DNA from: Eggerthellaceae bacterium
GTDB lineage: Bacteria > Actinomycetota > Coriobacteriia > Coriobacteriales > Eggerthellaceae
NCBI GenBank assembly: GCA_017434045.1
Contig: JAFRGA010000027.1
Coordinates: 1-43,241 of the forward strand
Direction of reading: 5' to 3'
DNA length: 43,241 nucleotides
A model generated the notes under the pieces. That model was given only the letters and a program-made list of their open reading frames with translations. It was not told where the DNA came from and did no database searches. Made by a program: the position numbers and the translations under genes. Shown here piece after piece: positions 7,659 through 14,603 of this stretch. Each line of letters opens with the position of its first letter. The first letter of the stretch is position 1.

Positions 7659-9917
7659 TTAAACCTCGTCTTCCGAAGATTCGTCATAGCCTGTTTCATC
7701 TTCGCCGTCGAAGTCGTCGGAACGATCAGACGAATCCTCGTTTTCCGAATCTTCGTCCGAGTCTTCGTCTGATTCATCTTCTTCGGTATTGCCAGACTCG
7801 GAATGAGAAGTTTCTATTCGGCTCGTGTCGGTTCCTGGTCCGATTGCGTATACCTCGTTTTTCGGGTTGTAAACTGAACTGAAGACGTCTTCGCTGACAA
7901 TGTTTCCACTCATGTCGGTAACGGTTCTGACAACCGTGATTTGACTGCCGTCAACGCCTGTGGTCTTGAGGTAGTATGACCCGCGTTCGAGGTCGTTGTC
8001 CGTCTCGAACTCGGTCTTGTATTTCTCGCCCTCTTCCCACTCGCCCGTGCTCGTAGACACCTTGTAGCCGATAGGTGTGCTATACAGCTTGGCGGTGAGC
8101 GTTGTGTCGGTATACTTGAGCGTGAGCAGGATGTCACTCGTATGCGAGTTTGTCCAGATGAGGTCCATCTCGGGATAACTCACGGCAGCATCACGCCCAG
8201 TGGGATAGCTTTCAATGTAGAGCGAATGATTCTTACGATCGTCAACAGGTAGGCCCGCTTCGTAGACGGCATTGAAGACGGTCGTAGCCACCTGGCACAC
8301 GCCACCGCCAATCGAGTCGACGTACTCGCCGTTGACAATCGATCCTGCTGAGGAGAACGGCGGGTCCTGGTTCGTGTCGCCCAAATGGGTGTTAAAGCTC
8401 CACTTGCCACCGTTCGACTCGACGATTGTGTTGTTCAGGAGGTCCGATGCTAGCTTGATGTTGTGGTTGCGGTTCTCAGTTCCCTCGGCGTTAGAGAACT
8501 CCGTCGTGTACTCGCCAACCACGGTGATTAGACCGAGGTCTACTGCCTGCTCGAACGTCAGTTGTTCGGGAGCGCTGGATTCGTTCACCTCGACGGATGC
8601 GCGTCCCGATGCGCCGTCGCCGAAAGCTATGCCGTTCGGACCGTACAAAAGCTCGTTAGCCTGCTGCATGGCAGGCGCGATTTCTGGGATGATGCCCGAA
8701 CCTGACGTCTTGACGATGATCTGATCGCCCGATTTCTCGAAATCTACGATGACGTTCGCGTCGTTGATGGATGCGTCGAGATGCTTCACGAGGTCAGATG
8801 TGGCGACATCGGTATTGATGCTCGCGCGAAGCTCGTAGCCGTCCTCGACCTTCGCAACGCCCACATTCGTCCATTTGCCGATGCTCACGGCATCGGGCTT
8901 CCAGCTCTTGGAGTGATACACGAACTCGAGATCGGAGTTAATCGCCCGGTTCACGTCGGACGCCATCTCCTGCGCCTGCTCGAAGGTCGTCCTTGACGGC
9001 GCGTCGCTCACCTCGGCGACGAAGGACTTGTCATCACCATCCGAGAGGAATGCATTGGAGAGCTGGGTCTTGAGCCAGTCGCGGTCGACCATTTTTCCGT
9101 CGTGGCCCTTGACGGCATTGGCGGAGCCCTCGTCGATGCTCACCGTCGCATCGATGCGCTTGTCGCCAACCGTGTCGTCGATTGCAGTGGCGAGGTCCTC
9201 AATCGCCTTATCGTCATACTGGATGTCGAAGGTGACATCCTGCGGCGAGAAGAACAAGGCCAGCCTCCCCAAGGGTCCGCCGTCACGTCCCGCCGCGAGG
9301 GCCTTCTCGACGACCTCGTCGTAGGGCACCTGGGCACGGAGTCCTGTTGCGGTGGTGCGCCATGACGTGACGTTGGCTTTTGCGGCGTCGACGCTCAGCT
9401 GCTCGGCTTGGGCCGCAGCTTCTTGACGCGAAAGGTCGTTCGATTCCCTGCTCTTTGCGGAGTCGCTCGCGTAGATGCGCACCTCGCCCGAGGAGAGCTT
9501 CTGGCCATAGTCCGCCTCGAGCATGGTTCGAATCTCCTCGGAAGTCATGCCCGCGACGCTCTTTCCGTTAACGGAGACGTTACCATACGCCTTTCCGTAG
9601 TTCGCGAAATTGTTGAACAGGACTACTGCAAGGAAGGCGACGATGATGACGGCTATGATCATGGCCACCTTGCTCGAGAAGAAGCGCGTCCTGAAGGAGT
9701 CGACGGCGGTGGCGGCATCGAAGTTCTGGCTCTTAGAGACGCGAGCACCTTTACCCGAAGAACTCCTGGACTTCTTCGTAGCGCTTGACCTAGACGGGTC
9801 TAGTTGACGGCTTGAAGAGCCATGCGAAGAAGAGCGGCGCGCATCGTCGGCGCGACTACGCGACCGCGAAGCATCACGGGCAGCCTTCTTGCGGTATGTT
9901 TGCCTATCCTCTGCCAA
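7659..9917 (-). CDS. VanW-family membrane-anchored cell-wall protein with peptidoglycan-binding domains
   Basis: 752 residues. The cytoplasmic N-terminus (1-80) is very rich in Ser, Arg and Lys; one transmembrane segment spans about 85-103; two YkuD-associated PG-binding-4-type domains follow (starting NVSVNGKSVAGMTSEEI); then the VanW domain, with NRNHNIKLASDLLNNTIV and SIGGGVCQVATTVFNAVYEAGL. A G5-like module and a strongly acidic Asp/Glu/Ser tail close it. VanW proteins are linked to glycopeptide-resistance loci, but most chromosomal ones have no known reaction; there are no van resistance genes here. The start is TTG at 9917, since no Met lies before the membrane segment; its ribosome-binding site is weak. 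Tightly spaced between pgsA (3 bp) and dacA. Confidence 0.85.
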   Translation of the reverse strand: MAEDRQTYRKKAARDASRSRSRADDARRSSSHGSSSRQLDPSRSSATKKSRSSSGKGARVSKSQNFDAATAVDSFRTRFFSSKVAMIIAVIIVAFLAVVLFNNFANYGKAYGNVSVNGKSVAGMTSEEIRTMLEADYGQKLSSGEVRIYASDSAKSRESNDLSRQEAAAQAEQLSVDAAKANVTSWRTTATGLRAQVPYDEVVEKALAAGRDGGPLGRLALFFSPQDVTFDIQYDDKAIEDLATAIDDTVGDKRIDATVSIDEGSANAVKGHDGKMVDRDWLKTQLSNAFLSDGDDKSFVAEVSDAPSRTTFEQAQEMASDVNRAINSDLEFVYHSKSWKPDAVSIGKWTNVGVAKVEDGYELRASINTDVATSDLVKHLDASINDANVIVDFEKSGDQIIVKTSGSGIIPEIAPAMQQANELLYGPNGIAFGDGASGRASVEVNESSAPEQLTFEQAVDLGLITVVGEYTTEFSNAEGTENRNHNIKLASDLLNNTIVESNGGKWSFNTHLGDTNQDPPFSSAGSIVNGEYVDSIGGGVCQVATTVFNAVYEAGLPVDDRKNHSLYIESYPTGRDAAVSYPEMDLIWTNSHTSDILLTLKYTDTTLTAKLYSTPIGYKVSTSTGEWEEGEKYKTEFETDNDLERGSYYLKTTGVDGSQITVVRTVTDMSGNIVSEDVFSSVYNPKNEVYAIGPGTDTSRIETSHSESGNTEEDESDEDSDEDSENEDSSDRSDDFDGEDETGYDESSEDEV

Positions 9918-9920
9918 TGC

Positions 9921-10523
9921 CTATTCGACCGATACCTTCTTGAGCTTGTCAATTGCACATAATACGTAGTAGACCGTCGTGAACAACCCGAGGCAAAGGC
10001 CAATGTAGAGGAACCAGATGCCGATGGAGCACAGCTCGCCGTTGAATCCCGGGAGCCAGCTTATGGAGCAGATTCCCAAACCCGCGACGAGCGGAGCATT
10101 GAGCATGAGAAATGCGATTCCCACGAAGAGGAACGTGGTCGCAAACTTGCCGGCATAGATTACGGGAACACGGATGCCGTGTTCGCGGAGCAGGAACGAG
10201 CCTCCCCACAAGAGGAACGCATCCCTTGCCGCGACGAGCACGACGATCCAAACCGGCAAACGCCCAACAGCGAGCAACCCGATGACACCGCAGAGCATGA
10301 GCACGCGGTCGACTGCGGGATCGAGAAGTTGCCCTAACTTTGTCACCGTATTCGTGCGACGGGCGATTTGCCCGTCGAGGAAGTCGGTTGCAGCCGAAAC
10401 TGCGAACAAGGTGGTGGCCACTACGTTGTTTCCCACCAGGAGAAAGCCAAGGGAAACCGGCGCCATGCAAAGGCGGATCATGGTGATGACGTTGGCTACC
10501 GTGAAGATACGGTCTGACACCAT
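9921..10523 (-). CDS. pgsA: CDP-alcohol phosphatidyltransferase, probably PgsA
   Basis: 200-residue membrane protein with about six hydrophobic segments. It holds the complete family motif, spaced exactly D47-x2-D50-G-x2-A54-R55-x8-G64-x3-D68-x3-D72. Such enzymes transfer a phosphatidyl group from CDP-diacylglycerol to glycerol-3-phosphate (PgsA) or to related alcohols. Length and motif fit PgsA best; a cardiolipin-synthase or phosphatidylinositol-phosphate-synthase role cannot be excluded. ATG at 10523 chosen because 25 upstream residues in the open frame are not membrane-enzyme-like. First gene of the envelope cluster. Confidence 0.8.
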   Translation of the reverse strand: MVSDRIFTVANVITMIRLCMAPVSLGFLLVGNNVVATTLFAVSAATDFLDGQIARRTNTVTKLGQLLDPAVDRVLMLCGVIGLLAVGRLPVWIVVLVAARDAFLLWGGSFLLREHGIRVPVIYAGKFATTFLFVGIAFLMLNAPLVAGLGICSISWLPGFNGELCSIGIWFLYIGLCLGLFTTVYYVLCAIDKLKKVSVE

Positions 10524-10581
10524 TTCATTTCCGTTTGTTGCCAACTCTTCGGTGGGCACGCCGCATGTTCCTCTCAAACCA

Positions 10582-10611
10582 CAACGAAAACCGGGCAAAT
10601 GCCCGGTTGTT
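10582..10611. terminator. Hairpin with flanking T-run between ech and pgsA
   Basis: ACCGGGCA-AA-TGCCCGGT stem followed on the plus strand by TGTTTTT and on the minus strand by TTTTCG. It lies downstream of echF and just upstream of pgsA. Probably limits read-through from the ech operon; the minus-strand T-run is short. Confidence 0.5.
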
Positions 10612-10629
10612 TTTCGCTATTTTACCAGC

Positions 10630-10670
10630 TTTACGTGGAGAGTTGCGTTTCGTGTCACTCTCCACGTAAA
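10630..10670. repeat. 14-bp perfect inverted repeat after echF
   Basis: TTTACGTGGAGAGT at 10630-10643 and its exact complement at 10657-10670, with a 13-nt spacer. It starts 30 bp beyond the echF stop. There is no T-run, so it may be an RNA 3'-end stabiliser or another dispersed palindrome rather than a classical terminator. Confidence 0.55.
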
Positions 10671-10700
10671 AGCCAGTAGATGTTCTGTTTTTCGTTACTT

Positions 10701-11225
10701 CTAAGCGTTGCGGGCGGCCAGGGCGGCACGCACCTTCTCGGCTTTTTCCGGGTCCATCAAGGCAATCTTGCCCTCGAGGGCGGAATCGACGGCCTCAGAG
10801 GTCTTCTCAACATCCTCTGCAGAAGCAGCAGCCGGCTGAGGAGCATCGGCCTTTTCGGCTGCCTTCTTGGCAGGAGCGGCGTCCTGCGTGGGAACGTCGA
10901 AGCGGTCCGCTTTGTGAACGGTCGACGCGGGCGCGTAGTTCGGGTCCATCGAGAGGCACTTCTTCGGGCATACCGTGATGCAATAACCGCATTGCACACA
11001 CTGGAAGCGGTCGATTTCCCAGTAATTCTCCTGCTTGTTTACCGTTATGCAATTGGTGGCGCACGAACGGTCGCACATACCGCACAGGATGCAGGTCTCG
11101 ACGTCGATGGCGATATGCCCTTTGAGACCTGCTGGCTGCGGCTTGGTCTCGATCGGGTAGAGCACCGTCTCGGGCTTCTTGAACAAGGACCCGAAAGTCA
11201 TTTTTCCAAGTTTGAAAACACCCAT
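10701..11225 (-). CDS. echF: Ech hydrogenase ferredoxin-like subunit with C-terminal helical repeat
   Basis: 174 residues. Two [4Fe-4S] motifs: C45-x2-C48-x2-C51-x3-C55 and C76-x2-C79-x2-C82-x3-C86. This subunit carries electrons from soluble ferredoxin to the hydrogenase module. Typical EchF proteins are about 120-130 residues; here some 80 extra residues follow, an Ala/Pro-rich linker and then a terminal amphipathic motif (GKIALMDPEKAEKVRAALAA, about 150-172). That motif recurs three times at the end of EchD. ATG at 11225 has AAAGG at good spacing, four bases after the echE stop. Last gene of echABCDEF. Confidence 0.85.
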   Translation of the reverse strand: MGVFKLGKMTFGSLFKKPETVLYPIETKPQPAGLKGHIAIDVETCILCGMCDRSCATNCITVNKQENYWEIDRFQCVQCGYCITVCPKKCLSMDPNYAPASTVHKADRFDVPTQDAAPAKKAAEKADAPQPAAASAEDVEKTSEAVDSALEGKIALMDPEKAEKVRAALAARNA

Positions 11226-11229
11226 GGGT

Positions 11230-12318
11230 CTACCTTTCCGTGCAGCTGATGCAGGGGTCGATGGTCAATACGATCATGTTGACGTCCGCGACGTCGCAGC
11301 CCTTGAGGGCGACGGCCATGCCGGCGATGTTCTGGGACGTGGGCGTGCGCATGCGCATGCGGTCGAGATACTTCGTTCCGTTGCCCTTGGCATAGTAGAA
11401 GCACTCGCCACGGGGCTGCTCGAGGACGTTGCATGCCTCGGCATCGATGTCGGGCGCGCCTTTCACGGGCACCGCGATATCGCCAGCGGGAATTCTTGCA
11501 GCGAGCTCCTTGATGATGTCGATTGATTGCGGGACCTCTGCGGCGCGCACCTCCATGCGGGCGTAGCAGTCGCAATTGTTCGAGAGGATCGGCTGGAAGT
11601 CGGACAGGTCGCCGTAGGCGCCGTTGCCGAGCATCCTGACGTCGTAGTTGACGGCAGAGGCGCGTGCGAAGGGGCCGACCATGCTGAGGTTCCAGGCGTC
11701 TTCGGGCGAGATGACGCCAATGCCGGCAGTGCGATTGTAGACCGAAGGCTCGTTGAGGAACGCGTTGCAGATCTGGATGTACTCGTCCTTGATGCCATCG
11801 AGCACGCTTATGAACTCGTCGAGCATGGACTTGTCGATGTCGCGCTGCACGCCGCCGACCTTGACAACCGAGAAGATGACACGGCCGCCGGTCGTCTTCT
11901 CGAACAGGTCGAGCACGCGTTCGCGTAGGCGCCAGCAGTGCATGAACAGCGCTTCATGGCCGAATGCATCGGCAGCCAGGCCGAGCCACAGGATATGGGA
12001 ATGGATACGGGAGAGCTCGTGCCAGATGACGCGCAGGTACTCGGCACGCTTGGGCACCTCTACGCCCATCAGGCGCTCGATGGTCTCGGCATAGCCCATA
12101 GAGTGTCCGAACGCGCAAATGCCGCAGATGCGCTCGGCGACGTAGATGAACTGGTTGTAGTCCTTCGTCTGCACGAGGCGCTCCAGACCGCGATGGATGA
12201 ATCCGATTTGCGGGGTAGCCTCGAGCACGACCTCGTCCTCGACGACGAGGTCGAGGTGGATGGGCTCGGGAAGGACCGGGTGCTGGGGGCCAAAAGGAAT
12301 GATCGATTTCTTTCCCAT
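11230..12318 (-). CDS. echE: Ech [NiFe]-hydrogenase large subunit
   Basis: 362 residues, related to NuoD. Both nickel-site motifs are present: RICGICAFGH near residue 65-75 and DPCISCTER at the extreme C-terminus (354-362). They supply the four cysteines of the NiFe centre. Unlike most [NiFe] hydrogenases, the chain stops right after the Arg of the second motif, so there is no C-terminal peptide for a maturation protease to remove; this is known for some group 4 enzymes such as CooH. Membrane-bound complex, cytoplasmic side. ATG at 12318 nearly abuts the echD stop (12320). hyp maturation genes are not in the window. Confidence 0.93.
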   Translation of the reverse strand: MGKKSIIPFGPQHPVLPEPIHLDLVVEDEVVLEATPQIGFIHRGLERLVQTKDYNQFIYVAERICGICAFGHSMGYAETIERLMGVEVPKRAEYLRVIWHELSRIHSHILWLGLAADAFGHEALFMHCWRLRERVLDLFEKTTGGRVIFSVVKVGGVQRDIDKSMLDEFISVLDGIKDEYIQICNAFLNEPSVYNRTAGIGVISPEDAWNLSMVGPFARASAVNYDVRMLGNGAYGDLSDFQPILSNNCDCYARMEVRAAEVPQSIDIIKELAARIPAGDIAVPVKGAPDIDAEACNVLEQPRGECFYYAKGNGTKYLDRMRMRTPTSQNIAGMAVALKGCDVADVNMIVLTIDPCISCTER

Positions 12319-12319
12319 G

Positions 12320-13254
12320 TTACTCCCCTCCCTTCGCAGATGCTTCGCGGGCGGCCTTTGCCGCGATGGCTTCGCGGACCTTCTGCGCCTTCTCGGCATC
12401 CATCAGTGCAAGCTTGTTCTCGAGAGCGGCATCGAGCTTCGGAGCCGCCGTCCCTGCCGCCAGTTCGGCTGACGCAGGTGCCTCGCCGTTGCGGGCGGCG
12501 ATGGCGGCGCGCACCTTCGCGGCCTTGTCAGCGTCGAGGAGCGCAATCTTGGACTCGAGGTCGTGGTCGACCGGAACGGCTTGCTCGGCAGGCGCTTCCA
12601 CAGGAGCGGCCTGAGCCGCGCCAGCGTCGGAAGCGGACGTCTCAGCGGCTTCTGCGGCCTTGCAGGGGCGCCAGCGGCTGCTGCAGCAGCTTCGGCCTCG
12701 CGGGCCTTGAGCGCAGCCTCCACCTTCGCGACCTTCTCTGGCGACATCGTCGCGAGCTTTGCGTCGAGGCGCTGCCTGCGCTCGGGCGTCATGACGAAGA
12801 TGCGCGGGGCTCCTTCGGCGGAAGCGGGCGCGCTTGCCTCGTCGCCCTTGGCCTCCTTCGCAGCCTTAGCCTTGCGGGCTTTCTCTCGGGCGGCCTTCTG
12901 TTCCGGGGTGATGATGGTCATCGGCTCGTCGATGGCCGGTGCGTACAGGGCGCCGGAGAAGTCGATGGCGATGTCCCTCATGTCGACGCCGAACAGCTCG
13001 CGCGCTTCGTTCTCGAACACGAACGCGGCCAGGAACAGGTCGGTGATGGAAGGTACCGGGTTTTCCTTTGTGACGCCGGCGACCTTCAGGTTCTTTATGT
13101 GCCCGTTCTTCATGAACGAGTAATACAGGTCTATGCCGTTGTCGGTGTTCACAGCATGGGTCTGTATGAAGCGCCAGCCGTCTACTTTCATGACGGCAGC
13201 CTCGTGGTGAAGCTCGTCGAGCGCTATCGGCGTGAACTCGGACTCGAATTTCAT
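12320..13254 (-). CDS. echD: Ech hydrogenase NuoC-like subunit with repeat-bearing extension; apparent 1-nt frameshift
   Basis: Residues 1-120 match the NuoC/EchD fold (ENEARELFGVDMRDIAIDF). A long Ala/Lys/Pro-rich extension follows, with the motif KLATMSPEKVAKVEAALKAR (about 167-186). Near 12659-12663 the frame breaks. The given frame runs on as Arg/Pro-rich text to 12403, whereas the frame one base away resumes the same style, with two more copies (SKIALLDADKAAKVRAAIAA and NKLALMDAEKAQKVREAIAA), and stops at 12320, just before echE. One added base would restore a 311-residue protein. ATG at 13254 has AAGGGAG upstream, 4 nt after the echC stop. The break may be a sequencing error, a real mutation or recoding; the core domain is unaffected. 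Confidence 0.8.
12353..12765 (-). repeat. Three helical-repeat units encoded at the 3' end of echD
   Basis: Units at about 12765-12694, 12559-12488 and 12424-12353 each encode a 24-residue motif of the form K-[IL]-A-[TL]-[ML]-x3-K-[VA]-x-K-V-x2-A-[IL]. A fourth unit ends echF (about 10775-10704). Ala/Pro-rich linkers separate them. Units 2 and 3 are in the frame after the break at 12661. Confidence 0.7.
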
Positions 13255-13258
13255 GTCG

Positions 13259-13702
13259 TTACGCTCCCTTCTTCGATTCCTTGAGGGCCTTGGACTTCTC
13301 TTCCAGGATGCCGAGGGCCTGGACCACGGCATCGATGATGGCCTCGGGGCGGACAGCGCAGCCGGGGGCGTACACATCGACCGGGATGGCCTTGTCGACG
13401 CCGCCGATGACGTTGTAGCAGTCGTGGAAGATGCCGCCGGTGCACGCGCAGATGCCGCATGCCACGACGACCTTAGGCTCGACCATCTGGTCGTAGATCT
13501 GCTTGACTACCGAGATGTTCCGCTCGTTCACGGATCCGGTCACGAGGAAGATGTCGGCATGCTTGGGATTACCCGTGTTGATGATGCCGAAACGCTCGAC
13601 GTCGAAACCCGGGCAAAGCGCCGCAAGCACCTCGATGTCGCATCCATTACAGCTCGACGCATCGTAATGGATAACCCAGGGGGATTTTGATGCATAACCC
13701 AT
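13259..13702 (-). CDS. echC: Ech hydrogenase small subunit (NuoB-like)
   Basis: 147 residues, the size of EchC/CooL. It binds the proximal [4Fe-4S] cluster next to the NiFe site, with C18-NG-C21, a Cys-rich stretch CGICACTGG (81-89) and APGC114AVRPEAI. It links the ferredoxin subunit to the catalytic subunit in the cytoplasmic arm. ATG at 13702 with AAAGGG upstream; 13 bp after the echB stop. Confidence 0.9.
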   Translation of the reverse strand: MGYASKSPWVIHYDASSCNGCDIEVLAALCPGFDVERFGIINTGNPKHADIFLVTGSVNERNISVVKQIYDQMVEPKVVVACGICACTGGIFHDCYNVIGGVDKAIPVDVYAPGCAVRPEAIIDAVVQALGILEEKSKALKESKKGA

Positions 13703-13715
13703 TGCGTCGCCCTTT

Positions 13716-14585
13716 CTATACGAGCATCAGAACGATGATGTTGATTCCGCCGCACACGAGCGCTACGGTCCATGCCGACCTCAACATGGCCTGCCACTTC
13801 ACGCGTGCGAAGTTGTTGTCGATCCAGATCTCGAAGAACCAGGCCGCCAGCGCGACCACGATTCCGAGGATCAGCGAGAGAGGACCGCCCCAGATGAAGA
13901 ACATTCCGGTCCAACCGAGGAACAGCACGGTCTCGCACCAGTGCATGACCTCGACTTTCGCCAGCGTCTTGCCGCTCATCTCGGTCGTCGTGCCGCGGAC
14001 GAGCTCCTGGTGTGCGTGATGCGAGGTTGACAGGTCGAACGGCGACTTGCGAAGCTTGATGGTCAGGATGAACAGGAACCCGATGAACGCGGGAATCGTG
14101 TACAGGATGACCGGCGCGCTGAGACCGAAGACGCTGCTGACGTTGAAGGTGCCCGCCGCCATGTAGAAGCAGACGGCCATGAGGAGCACCATGGGCTCGT
14201 AGGACATGACCTGGACGGTCTCGCGGCCCGCGCCGAGCTCGGCGTAGGGACTACGCGAGGAGTAGGCCGCCATGATGAAGAACAGGCCCGCCATGGTGAT
14301 GATGAAGGCACTCATCAGGAGGTTTCCGCCGGAGAAGAATATTCCTCCCGCGAAGGCGGTGAACACGAGCGCTGCGCTCATGTAGACGCCGTCGACGCCG
14401 CTGACGGTGACGTTATCCTTGGCGATGAGCTTCCTGACGTCGTAGTACGGCTGCAGGATGGGCGGTCCCACGCGACCCTGCATGCGCGCCGAGATGATGC
14501 GGTCCAATCCCGCCAGCAAGCATCCCACGATCGGCGCGAGAATCGCGAATGCTATGGTTCCGATTAACGTAGTGATGAAAGACAT
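13716..14585 (-). CDS. echB: Ech hydrogenase membrane subunit (NuoH-like)
   Basis: 289 residues with about eight transmembrane segments. The NuoH/EchB signature is visible near residues 30-55: RMQGRVGPPILQPYYDVRKL. A later cytoplasmic loop has LRKSPFDLSTSHHAHQEL, also typical of the family. It forms the membrane anchor that connects the hydrogenase arm to the ion-pumping subunit. Preceded by GGGGAG at good spacing, 18 bp after the echA stop. Confidence 0.92.
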   Translation of the reverse strand: MSFITTLIGTIAFAILAPIVGCLLAGLDRIISARMQGRVGPPILQPYYDVRKLIAKDNVTVSGVDGVYMSAALVFTAFAGGIFFSGGNLLMSAFIITMAGLFFIMAAYSSRSPYAELGAGRETVQVMSYEPMVLLMAVCFYMAAGTFNVSSVFGLSAPVILYTIPAFIGFLFILTIKLRKSPFDLSTSHHAHQELVRGTTTEMSGKTLAKVEVMHWCETVLFLGWTGMFFIWGGPLSLILGIVVALAAWFFEIWIDNNFARVKWQAMLRSAWTVALVCGGINIIVLMLV

Positions 14586-14603
14586 GGTATCGCTCCCCTA
14601 TCC

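Noticed and set aside
7659..9917. Vancomycin-resistance cluster
   Set aside because: Only the VanW domain is present; no vanH, ligase, vanX or two-component genes nearby, so this is the common chromosomal VanW family.
12403..12660. The Arg/Pro-rich C-terminus of echD in its starting frame as a real domain
   Set aside because: The neighbouring frame carries the canonical repeats and the stop next to echE, so this text is best read as out-of-frame translation.
11938..13284. 448-codon plus-strand open frame across echD/echE
   Set aside because: Antisense to well-supported hydrogenase genes; high-GC shadow.
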